This document shows, piece after piece, positions 1 to 6,808 of a stretch of DNA of 11,798 nucleotides. The first letter of the stretch is position 1. Every line of letters begins with the position of its first letter. Source of the stretch: an uncultured Clostridia bacterium (GTDB lineage Bacteria > Bacillota > Clostridia > Christensenellales > Pumilibacteraceae); the NCBI GenBank assembly GCA_947086925.1, contig CAMUAL010000041.1:1-11798 (forward strand), in the 5' to 3' direction. The notes under the pieces were generated by a model. It did not search any database and was not told the origin of the DNA. It saw only the letters and a program-made list of their open reading frames with translations. The translations under genes were made by a program, and so were the position numbers.

Positions 1-119
1 CACTGCTCGTAAAGCTCGGGCATTTTATCTTCGAGCGCGTCGGCATTCTCCGTTTCGTCGCGATGCTCGTCGTACCAACGCATTACGTATTCTTCGAAAT
101 TCTTGTCAAAATCAAACAT
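1..119 (-). CDS. Small acidic protein of unknown function, N-terminal part only
   Basis: The first 39 codons of a minus-strand gene are present and its 3' part lies outside the window. It starts with ATG at 119 after a GGCGGAG ribosome binding site about 8 nt upstream. It begins MFDFDKNFEEYVMRWYDEH and stays rich in Asp and Glu, without signal peptide or membrane segment, so it is probably cytoplasmic. It lies 14 nt after the stop of the TPR gene on the same strand and is probably the fifth gene of that operon. I do not recognise the family from this fragment. Confidence 0.7.
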   Translation of the reverse strand, partial: MFDFDKNFEEYVMRWYDEHRDETENADALEDKMPELYEQ

Positions 120-133
120 TTTCGTACTCCGCC

Positions 134-1795
134 TTATTCTTTGTCTTTGTTGTTTTTATTGCGTTTGGATTGCAAAAGAGCTTTGTATTTGAAGTATTTT
201 TCTTTATCCGCGCCGAACAACTCTATGCAACACTCGTCGCCCGACAAAACGCTTATTACGTTAAGACGATTCACAAGCACCGCCGCCGCGGCGATTTCGT
301 CGATTCCGCTTTCGTAATCGAGCGCATCTTTAAGCTGACCGAAAACGCAATCGAATTGCTTTTCGTAGTCCTGAGTGCCGAACAGAGCGATTGCGCTGTA
401 AGCCAAGCTGTACACGTCGCGCCACTTACCGCTCGTTTTAGCGGGAGGCGCGCCTTTAAGCGGGCGGCATATATCGCGGCAGGTAAGGTACACGGGACGC
501 TTTTTGAACTTTTTTATTGCAACGGGCAGAATTATGCGTTTGTCCGAATCGGGATAGCACGGGTCCATAAGACAGTCGCGCATATAGCGTTCGAAAAACG
601 GAATGTCCGCAACCAAATCGCACAGCAACCGCTTGGAATTATCGCTTCCGAGCTGAAACACCATTAAAACACCCGTGTGTAAATCGGGGTCGCGCAAGCG
701 CGCTTTAAGCTTGACTTTGTTGTTGTCGCACTCCGATAGCACCGCGTTTAAAGTCGATAAAATCTCCGATTCGGTATCTTCGGGCAATTCGCACAAAAGC
801 GAAAAATCCGACTTTTCGGTAAGATTGCTTATAAGACGCGAGAACACTCTCACCCCCGCGTCGTAAGGGTACAACGCCTGCAAAGTTACCATAACTTTTC
901 TTGCCTCGCGCAGTTCGCCGCTGTTTGAAAGCGCAACGGCGTAGCATAGCATGGGTGCTTTCTGCGGCGATATTCTCGACAAACGGCTTCCGAATTTTAT
1001 TACGTTTTCGGTACTGCCTATTATTGCCATTACGCGGATTATATGCACAAGACTCACAACGTCGTCGGCTTCGACCGAAGCCAAATCTTCGAGAGCTTCT
1101 TCGAACTCAGCCGTGCGTTTTAAGCCGTGCAAAGCCAAAACGGTGTTTACTTTGTTTTCCGTCGATGGGCAGAGCTTTTCGGCAATCTCGGCATATTCGA
1201 GCGCTTTTTCATGTTCGCCGTTATCGTTGCAAAGCGATGCAAGCTTAACGCATGCTTCGCCGTACGCCGAACTGTCGGGCGGAATCACTTCGAGTATCTG
1301 ACGGGAAAAATCGAACTGACCCGTTTCAAGCAGTTTTTTGCCCAACTCATACATATTGCGGTCGGGAGAAGGTTCTACCTTGTAATCGCACTGCGAGAAA
1401 AACTGCGCGGCCGTGTCGATATAATCGAGTTCGCGGCTGAATCCTTTTTTTGCCGCAACTTCCATGTAATATTTAAGAGCCTCGTCGTTGCCGTGAGTTC
1501 CGAACAAGTCGATTAGTCCCAAAACGCTGTCGAACGCGGCGTCGGGGTTGGGATTGCCCGTAAGCGACTTGTAATACATAAGCTGAGTTTCGCGCAATAA
1601 GTTCAAGTTGCGGTAACAGCAAGCCATTTCCACTTCCAAAATGGTGCGGAAATCGTCGCTTGCACAATTCTCGGCAAGTCTGTATGCCTCGCGGTAGCTT
1701 TTTAACGCATCGATAAAATTGTCGCTCTCATACTCATTGAGTCCGCGCGTATAATAGTAATCTATATTAGGTTTGAATTTGACGATTGTACCCAA
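134..1795 (-). CDS. TPR-repeat protein (cytoplasmic, function unknown)
   Basis: A 553-residue protein with no signal peptide or membrane segment. The N-terminal half is helical with tetratricopeptide-like pairs. Examples are residues about 13-42 (YTRGLNEYESDNFIDALKSY and following) and about 180-210, with the typical ALEYAEIAEKLCP end of a TPR. The C-terminal half (about 330-553) is less repetitive, has a Lys/Arg-rich patch near 430-465, and ends in a charged Lys/Asn tail. TPR arrays generally bind partner proteins, so a scaffold role is an inference; no catalytic motif is visible. Translation starts at TTG (1795), preceded by GGAG at 1804-1807 with 8 nt spacing; no ATG lies nearby in frame. 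It is 24 nt after the methyltransferase stop and 14 nt before the next gene, as in an operon. Confidence 0.8.
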   Translation of the reverse strand: MGTIVKFKPNIDYYYTRGLNEYESDNFIDALKSYREAYRLAENCASDDFRTILEVEMACCYRNLNLLRETQLMYYKSLTGNPNPDAAFDSVLGLIDLFGTHGNDEALKYYMEVAAKKGFSRELDYIDTAAQFFSQCDYKVEPSPDRNMYELGKKLLETGQFDFSRQILEVIPPDSSAYGEACVKLASLCNDNGEHEKALEYAEIAEKLCPSTENKVNTVLALHGLKRTAEFEEALEDLASVEADDVVSLVHIIRVMAIIGSTENVIKFGSRLSRISPQKAPMLCYAVALSNSGELREARKVMVTLQALYPYDAGVRVFSRLISNLTEKSDFSLLCELPEDTESEILSTLNAVLSECDNNKVKLKARLRDPDLHTGVLMVFQLGSDNSKRLLCDLVADIPFFERYMRDCLMDPCYPDSDKRIILPVAIKKFKKRPVYLTCRDICRPLKGAPPAKTSGKWRDVYSLAYSAIALFGTQDYEKQFDCVFGQLKDALDYESGIDEIAAAAVLVNRLNVISVLSGDECCIELFGADKEKYFKYKALLQSKRNKNNKDKE

Positions 1796-1819
1796 TTATT
1801 CTGCTCCGTTTATAAATCG

Positions 1820-2524
1820 TTATTTGGTTGCCGCAAAGGCTATGCGCAATGCGTCGGGCTTCGGCTTTGCAAGCTTGTAAAATCCGTAAGCTTTAACATT
1901 TTTGAATCCCGCCGCCCTCAGTGCGGATATTATGTCCTCGGTTTTGCGCACGTGCTGAACCTGAGTTTCGCATGATTTTATATATGATTCGCCGTGCGGC
2001 ATAAATACCGTAAAATCGATAATAAGCTTGTTCGACTTTAAATAATTTTTCCAAATGTAAGTAGTGTCCTGCTCCGTTTCGGAAAAAGTATTGCCGGCAA
2101 GCACGTTTTTAAGCTTATATTCGCTGCTTATGTCAAACGCGAAAACTCCGCCGTCTTTAAGCAAGCCGTAAATCGCTTTAAACGCTTTGCCGATATTATT
2201 AACGTAATTGAATACGTCGTTTGCCGCAATCGCAAAATCGAGCTTATGAGTATACAGCGGGTTTTCCGCGCCCGCACACACAAACTTTATATCCGCGCCG
2301 TTTTTCACCGCCCGCTCGGTCGCCTTATTTAGCATTTGCATGCTTGAATCTTCGCCGAGCATTTTGTAGCCGCGCTTATAAAATTCGAGAGTGAGCGCAC
2401 CCGTTCCGCAACCTATGTCTATTCCTTCGCCCGACTGCGGCAAAAACTTGCGGTAATAGTCGGCTCGGGCGGCGGAATCGTTGCCGTAAAACAAATCGTA
2501 AACTTCCGACAGCGCAGTATACAT
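1820..2524 (-). CDS. Class I SAM-dependent methyltransferase
   Basis: A 234-residue Rossmann-fold methyltransferase. SAM-binding motif I is IDIGCGTG at residues 35-42. The acidic residue at the end of strand beta2 is in GEDSSMQML (E58/D59). Motif IV may be around AIAANDVFNYV (near 98-108), and LKDGGVFAFDIS (about 122-133) is the usual post-motif strand. The opening MYTALSEVYDLF and the later SSEYKLKNVLAGNTF resemble the YqeM-like small-molecule methyltransferases of Firmicutes, whose substrates are mostly unknown. ATG at 2524 lies 1 nt past the stop of the YesL-like gene. No strong ribosome binding site is seen (only a weak GGAT), so translation is probably coupled to the upstream gene. Substrate cannot be deduced. 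Confidence 0.9.
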   Translation of the reverse strand: MYTALSEVYDLFYGNDSAARADYYRKFLPQSGEGIDIGCGTGALTLEFYKRGYKMLGEDSSMQMLNKATERAVKNGADIKFVCAGAENPLYTHKLDFAIAANDVFNYVNNIGKAFKAIYGLLKDGGVFAFDISSEYKLKNVLAGNTFSETEQDTTYIWKNYLKSNKLIIDFTVFMPHGESYIKSCETQVQHVRKTEDIISALRAAGFKNVKAYGFYKLAKPKPDALRIAFAATK

Positions 2525-2525
2525 T

Positions 2526-3728
2526 TTATCCGTTACCGTTGCCGTCGGTGTTCTCGGGCGCGGTACTTTCGCCGTCCGTGCCGTCGTCTACATCTTCATA
2601 CTCGGCGTCGATACTGCGCTTAACCGCTTCTTTTTCTTCCTCCAACCTAAGTAAGTCGGCACGCGAGAAACTTGTGGGAAGCGGCGTAAAGGTTTCGCCC
2701 TCGTCTATGCTCGTAATCTTTTTGGGACGCTTTTTGGGATTGTTGAAACGTATGTTCTTATTCTTGCGGTCGCGCTCCGCCGCAGCCTTTTCGTCTGCCT
2801 CGGTCTTTTTGTACATGCCGCGGTTTTTAACCGCACCCTCTACGCGGTCGTTAATGTATTTGTCGTATGCCCAATGCGCGTATACCGTCCAAACAAGCAT
2901 AATAAACGAGAATCCCATAAGCGCGAATATAAGAAACGCAAACACCGATAAAAAGCTCGGCAAAAGTATAAGCAGTAATACGGGTATCGAGCTCAACAAA
3001 AGTATTATTATGTTTGTGGGAAGAAGCGAGATTGCAAATAAAAAGCTGTTTTTTACAAGCGGCCACACTTTAAGCTTATACGTCACCGCCTGAGTCGTCA
3101 TGAAAATAAGCATACTTAAAATAAGTATGAATTGCAGAAACGAAACGGCAATACCGATAATGCGCCACGCCAAATGGATTTCGGTCATGTTATTGTAAAT
3201 GCCTATGTTCGCCATAACGAGAAACAGCGAAATCCCCGCAAACAGCGACGACCACAAAAACGGCGCGAAGTTCATTTTTATTCCGCGGAAGAAATGCCCA
3301 GCTACGCTTGTACCTTCGCCCCACACAAGCCGACGCATAACGTAAAACGCGCCGCTAAGCCCGATTCCCGCCACCATAATGCAAGGAATCATAATAAGAT
3401 ACATTTGTATGTTAAGCTGAAACTGCCGTTGCTGACCCATTGCCACAACATTTGTTACGGGCAGTCCCGTGCCAACGCCTATATTGCCCGAGTACGGCAA
3501 AAACACGCTGTCGCCCGTTTTAACCATTTGCATTATTACAAACCACGCAATAGCGGGCAAGCAAAACAAAAGCGTTAAAAGATTGATTTTGACAATCGCA
3601 CCGAAGCGATTGAAAAACACGTCTTTAAACAACTGAAACCTTGTCCCCGGAAGTTTATCGGGGGTAAAGTCGGGCAAATTGTCTTTGCCCATTGTAAGCC
3701 TGTAAATGAGTCCCTTTTTTTGAGCCAA
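2526..3728 (-). CDS. YesL-like (DUF624) membrane protein with long cytoplasmic tail
   Basis: A 400-residue integral membrane protein. Hydrophobic segments lie at about 47-67, 108-131, 155-178, 187-212 and, closely packed, 228-285. The N-terminal region (LPDFTPDKLPGTRFQLFKDVFF, then a helix with LLTLLFCLPAIAWF) is characteristic of the YesL/DUF624 family in Firmicutes. That family has no firmly assigned function but often neighbours sugar-uptake or surface genes. Family members are usually near 200 residues. This one is larger because of an 80-107 inter-helix insert and a charged, probably disordered tail (about 298-400) rich in Lys/Arg and then Asp/Glu/Gly/Asn. The start is TTG at 3728. Its AAGAGGA ribosome binding site (3736-3742) overlaps the stop codon of the amidohydrolase gene, which suggests translational coupling. 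Confidence 0.85.
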   Translation of the reverse strand: MAQKKGLIYRLTMGKDNLPDFTPDKLPGTRFQLFKDVFFNRFGAIVKINLLTLLFCLPAIAWFVIMQMVKTGDSVFLPYSGNIGVGTGLPVTNVVAMGQQRQFQLNIQMYLIMIPCIMVAGIGLSGAFYVMRRLVWGEGTSVAGHFFRGIKMNFAPFLWSSLFAGISLFLVMANIGIYNNMTEIHLAWRIIGIAVSFLQFILILSMLIFMTTQAVTYKLKVWPLVKNSFLFAISLLPTNIIILLLSSIPVLLLILLPSFLSVFAFLIFALMGFSFIMLVWTVYAHWAYDKYINDRVEGAVKNRGMYKKTEADEKAAAERDRKNKNIRFNNPKKRPKKITSIDEGETFTPLPTSFSRADLLRLEEEKEAVKRSIDAEYEDVDDGTDGESTAPENTDGNGNG

Positions 3729-3740
3729 TGCAGTATCCTC

Positions 3741-4820
3741 TTAAAATATCAGTTTTTCGTAAAGTTCGACGCCCGTAATAAGCGCGTCTTCGTTAAATCC
3801 GAACGATTCGCTGTGAAGCGGAAAAGCGTGTTCGCCGTCGCGACAGCCGAGCCACAGCATGCACCCCGAAATCTTTTGCAGATAAAACGCAAAGTCCTCG
3901 GCGGTAAAGCGAGGTTCGCAATCGAGTACCTTTGTAACCGCGCGCACTTTATTGAGCGACGCGGGATTATTTACAAGCGGCGGGTAAACCGCTTTAACGG
4001 TAAGGCGATGGTCGGTGCCGAATATGTTGTCGCACTCCACCAAGTAGCTCTCTAACCGCATCATAAGTTTGTCCATTGTTTCGGCGTCGTAGTATCTTAA
4101 AGTGCAGTAAGCCTCCGCGTTTGCGGCAACCACGTTTCGCGCCGTGCCTCCGCATAACTTTCCTATGTGAAACACGGTGTTATTCTTGCAATCGTAAGTC
4201 AGGTTCTGCGCCTTTGCGTAAAAGTATGCCGCCGCGCCGAGCGCGTCGTGTCCGTCGCTCGCGTTTGCGCAATGGCAACTTACGCCCGTAAACTCAACGT
4301 CAAACTCCACAGTTCCCGCAAACATTGCGCCGTCGGTAGAGGCAACACTGCCTTTAATAAGCTCGGGGCACATATGAAACGCGAATATTTCGTCAACGCC
4401 GTCTATCGCGCCCATGTTTATCATTTTTTCCGCGCCGCCGTCGCCTTCTTCGCCGAACTGAAATATAAGACGCACGTTGTTTTTCGGCTTACGCTCGGCT
4501 AATTCTTTTGCAACGGTTAGTAGCATTGCGGTGTGACCGTCGTGCCCGCATGCGTGCATTGCGCTACCCTCCGCCTTAAACGGGCAGTCGGATTTCTCGG
4601 TTATGGGAAGCGCGTCGATATCGGCACGCAGTGCAACCGTGCGCGACTTATCCGCGCCCGCAACGTCGCATACAATGCCGGTATGAAGCCGCTTAAACTT
4701 ATGCCCCATGCCTTTAAGTTGCGAAGCAATAAAGTCGCTTGTTTTAAATTCTTGTTCGCTAAGCTCGGGCATTTTATGCAGTTCCCTGCGCATACGAACA
4801 AGGTAGTCGATATTTCCCAT
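3741..4820 (-). CDS. M20-family amidohydrolase/metallopeptidase
   Basis: A 359-residue M20D-type zinc or manganese hydrolase, the normal length for the family, which cleaves N-acyl amino acids or related amides in the cytoplasm. The opening MGNIDYLVRMRRELHKMPEL is the classic N-terminus. Metal ligands are visible as C91 and H93 (in HACGHDGHTAM), E124/E125 (QFGEEGDGGA), H149 (AFHM) and H336 (PLHSESFGFNE). The dimerisation-domain His is H183, in SCHCANASDG, where family members more often have HAAxPH. Close relatives include hippurate and IAA-amino acid hydrolases and the N-acetyl-diaminopimelate deacetylase of Bacillus, so the substrate is open. The frame is open further upstream, but I place the start at 4820 because longer versions run through a promoter and a terminator. 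It heads the minus-strand operon. No ribosome binding site precedes this ATG. Confidence 0.9.
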   Translation of the reverse strand: MGNIDYLVRMRRELHKMPELSEQEFKTSDFIASQLKGMGHKFKRLHTGIVCDVAGADKSRTVALRADIDALPITEKSDCPFKAEGSAMHACGHDGHTAMLLTVAKELAERKPKNNVRLIFQFGEEGDGGAEKMINMGAIDGVDEIFAFHMCPELIKGSVASTDGAMFAGTVEFDVEFTGVSCHCANASDGHDALGAAAYFYAKAQNLTYDCKNNTVFHIGKLCGGTARNVVAANAEAYCTLRYYDAETMDKLMMRLESYLVECDNIFGTDHRLTVKAVYPPLVNNPASLNKVRAVTKVLDCEPRFTAEDFAFYLQKISGCMLWLGCRDGEHAFPLHSESFGFNEDALITGVELYEKLIF

Positions 4821-4826
4821 AGTAAG

Positions 4827-4855
4827 ATTATAAACCATATTGAGTTTTTTTTCAA
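4827..4855 (-). promoter_or_regulatory. Sigma-A promoter of the M20 amidohydrolase operon
   Basis: The minus strand reads TTGAAA (4850-4855), a 17-bp spacer, then TATAAT (4827-4832). A start point about 7 nt after the -10 falls at or next to the A of the ATG at 4820. This implies a leaderless transcript. The promoter lies about 40 bp beyond the terminator of the preceding LRR gene, as expected at a transcription-unit boundary. Confidence 0.75.
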
Positions 4856-4892
4856 TCAAAACAAGCGACAAAATAAAATAATTACAAAAATT

Positions 4893-4926
4893 AAAAAAGT
4901 GCCTAACGCGCAAACGCAAGGCACTT
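4893..4926 (-). terminator. Intrinsic terminator of LRR lipoprotein gene 4947-6524
   Basis: On the minus strand, AAGTGCCT (4919-4926) pairs perfectly with AGGCACTT (4897-4904). Within the 14-nt loop, GCG and CGC can pair as well. The hairpin runs directly into TTTTTT followed by AATTTTT. It lies about 20 nt after the stop codon at 4947. Confidence 0.88.
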
Positions 4927-4946
4927 ATAATTTATTTTAAATAGCT

Positions 4947-5014
4947 TTACCACTCTGCAATGTTGCCGCCGTTATCGTAATGCCAATAATTGCCTTCTTC
5001 GGCAGGCTCGGCGA
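4947..5014 (-). repeat. C-terminal tail repeat, copy 1
   Basis: This segment encodes the last 22 residues (tail xEPxEEGNYWHYDNGGNxAEW). It is nearly identical in DNA to 6741-6808 at the end of the second LRR gene, with about five mismatches by eye. It shows shared descent or conversion between the two genes. Confidence 0.8.
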
Positions 5015-6524
5015 CGGAATAATAATAGATTGCCGCGTTAGAAAACGCTTGTTCAGCGGTTACGTTATTCTGCTCTTTTAAAGCGTTCCAAGCCGTTTGC
5101 GTGCCCTCGTAATATATCTTCGAAAGAGCGTCGCAACTATTAAACGGAAGTTTTCCGAGGTTATTCAGCGAGGCGGGAAGAACAATTTCTTTGAGTGCCG
5201 AACAAAAGGTGAATGCATTCTCCCCAATCTCCGTAACGCCGCTCGGAATATCGATATGAACGAGACTTTTGCAAGAGTAAAACGTGCGATACGGTATCAC
5301 GGTTAAATCGGCTGGCAGTTCAATCTTTTTCAAAGATTCGCATGCGCTGAAAATACTTTCCCCTATGAATTTCACCCCGTTCGGAATTACAATTTCCGCA
5401 AGATTCTTTTCGTTGGAAAAAGCACCGCTCGCAATATACTTTATTCCGTGCGGTATGCTTATTTTCGCGCCTTCCTCTATGTCGCCCTTATATCCGCAAA
5501 GAACGCCTTCGAGCGTTACAAGTCCGTCGGGCAGAGCCTCTAACCATGCCGTTTCATAAAATACGTTCCGCCCCATGCGTTCAAGCTCGTCGGGCAGGTT
5601 AATCTCTTTTAATTTTAAACAGCCGCTGAACGCGCTATTCCCAATCTTTTTTACGGAGTCCGGAACATCTATCTTCGTAAAGCTTTGGTCAGACCGCTTT
5701 ATGTGTCCCGAGGGATAATATGTAGCTCTGAAAGCCATCTCGCCAATCTCCTCCAAGCCGTCGGGAAAAGAAATTTCAGACAGAGCGCAGTCTTGGAAAC
5801 ATCCCGGCGGGATAACTTTCAATCTGCTTGGAAGCGTTACGTGTTTTAGCATCATGCAACCCCAAAAAGCCATGAATCCGATTTCCGTTACGGTGTCGGG
5901 AATGGTAATTTCTTCCAACTTTATAATGCAGGCAAAGGCGAATCTCCCGATTTCCGTTACGGTATCGGGAAGTTTTATCTCCGTCGTGAGTACATTGCAT
6001 AAGCTCCCCGTACTCGGATCGCCTGCTCCAAAATAAAAAAACCCGTCGGCAATCTTTTTAACGGGCAATCCGTTGAAATAGGCGGGGATAGCGACCGTTC
6101 CCGTAAGGTTTGCATTACCGCGCCCGACTTCATATCCGCTCCCGTCGGAAAGAAGGGTAAAGAAAAAACCGTCGGAATCGTAGCCCTGCTCGGGCTGCTT
6201 TTCGAGCGTAAAAGAAAATGCAGTCCAGTCGGAATCTTCGCAGGATTCGTAATCGCCTATTGCCAATACTTCAACGGTATAGTAGCCCGCTTCCAAACCG
6301 TCGGGAAGCGTAAAGCGCGGCTCAATCGTCTCCGTTTCATTGTTTTTAAACGCCACCGCATAGCCGACGGCGTTTTCAACCGCTTCCCACATCACCGTTT
6401 TTCCGCTTAAAGCAAAGCCGCTCGGCGCGGAAAGTTTTTCGAGCGGCGAAGAACATGCCGACATGCCGAAACAAATCATCACAGCGGCAAATATAAGAGG
6501 CAAATAATTAGGCAACTTTTTCAT
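4947..6524 (-). CDS. BspA-type leucine-rich-repeat (LRR_5) surface lipoprotein
   Basis: A 525-residue exported protein. Residues 1-23 form a lipoprotein signal peptide (Lys-Lys, hydrophobic core, MSAC with lipid-anchor Cys24). Residues about 31-108 look like one fibronectin type III-like domain (APSGFALSGKTVMWEAVENA and following). From about 141 to 485 run roughly a dozen 23-residue LRR_5 repeats of the type LKEIxLPxxLxxIGxxAFxxC. The C-terminal cap (about 470-498, KIYYEGTQTAW) leads into the tail EEGNYWHYDNGGNIAEW. Proteins of this class sit on the cell surface and take part in adhesion or ligand binding; the ligand here is unknown. The ATG at 6524 has a strong GGAGGTG site (6531-6537). The gene has its own promoter, a long leader with a terminator-like hairpin, and a terminator, so it is transcribed alone. 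Confidence 0.92.
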   Translation of the reverse strand: MKKLPNYLPLIFAAVMICFGMSACSSPLEKLSAPSGFALSGKTVMWEAVENAVGYAVAFKNNETETIEPRFTLPDGLEAGYYTVEVLAIGDYESCEDSDWTAFSFTLEKQPEQGYDSDGFFFTLLSDGSGYEVGRGNANLTGTVAIPAYFNGLPVKKIADGFFYFGAGDPSTGSLCNVLTTEIKLPDTVTEIGRFAFACIIKLEEITIPDTVTEIGFMAFWGCMMLKHVTLPSRLKVIPPGCFQDCALSEISFPDGLEEIGEMAFRATYYPSGHIKRSDQSFTKIDVPDSVKKIGNSAFSGCLKLKEINLPDELERMGRNVFYETAWLEALPDGLVTLEGVLCGYKGDIEEGAKISIPHGIKYIASGAFSNEKNLAEIVIPNGVKFIGESIFSACESLKKIELPADLTVIPYRTFYSCKSLVHIDIPSGVTEIGENAFTFCSALKEIVLPASLNNLGKLPFNSCDALSKIYYEGTQTAWNALKEQNNVTAEQAFSNAAIYYYSVAEPAEEGNYWHYDNGGNIAEW

Positions 6525-6545
6525 TCAACGCACCTCCGTTTATAT

Positions 6546-6578
6546 AAAAAAAGCCGTTTCAAAATTTATAGGCGGCTT
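6546..6578 (-). terminator. Terminator-like hairpin in the LRR leader (possible attenuator)
   Basis: On the minus strand AAGCCG (6573-6578) pairs with CGGCTT (6551-6556) around a 16-nt loop and is followed by seven T residues (6546-6552). It lies between the consensus promoter at 6690-6718 and the ribosome binding site at 6531-6537, only 8 nt before the latter. It could stop transcription before the LRR gene. It could also end read-through from the upstream LRR gene, which has no terminator of its own. Confidence 0.65.
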
Positions 6579-6683
6579 CATCATACTAACATTCAATGTT
6601 CTATAATCAAATTCACCAAAATAACCGTTATCTATCATATCGGTAAATTTCGATTCCGTAATGCTCTGACGGTCATACGCTAC
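6579..6683 (-). promoter_or_regulatory. Long 5' leader upstream of LRR gene 4947-6524, unknown class
   Basis: From the predicted start near 6683 the RNA leader before the hairpin is about 105 nt. It contains small complementary pairs such as CCGT with ACGG (spacer 9 nt) and ACCG with CGGT. It does not match a riboswitch class I know. One frame is open from about 6677 through the hairpin to a TAA at 6541-6543 (about 46 codons) but has no ribosome binding site. The product would contain DMIDNGYFGEFDYRTLNVS. It may be a chance open frame, a leader peptide or a relic of a gene. Confidence 0.4.
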
Positions 6684-6689
6684 ATTTTA

Positions 6690-6718
6690 ATTATATCATA
6701 ATTGCATGTAAATGTCAA
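6690..6718 (-). promoter_or_regulatory. Perfect-consensus sigma-A promoter of LRR gene 4947-6524
   Basis: The minus strand reads TTGACA (6713-6718), exactly 17 bp, then TATAAT (6690-6695). Both hexamers match consensus at every base. The predicted start is near 6683, giving a 5' leader of about 160 nt before the ATG at 6524. Confidence 0.9.
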
Positions 6719-6740
6719 ATAATGGAATAAATATGATTTT

Positions 6741-6808
6741 TTACCACTCTGCAACATTGCCGCCGTTATCGTAATGCCAATAATTGCCTTCTTCGACAGG
6801 CTCGGTTA
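6741..6808 (-). repeat. C-terminal tail repeat, copy 2
   Basis: Partner of 4947-5014. It encodes the tail of the second LRR protein with the same EGNYWHYDNGGN core, and identity extends to silent positions. Confidence 0.8.

Noticed and set aside
170..667. Plus-strand open frame over the TPR gene
   Set aside because: It is antisense to a well-supported gene in an operon and has atypical composition.
4821..4919. Longer N-terminus for the M20 protein (start at 4919 or at the ATG at 4838)
   Set aside because: The extension would run through the promoter spacer and a rho-independent terminator, has no ribosome binding site, and adds residues not found in the family.
6579..6683. LRR leader as a member of a known riboswitch or T-box class
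   Set aside because: I find no T-box sequence, SAM, TPP, purine or lysine aptamer signature; only small local pairings are visible.
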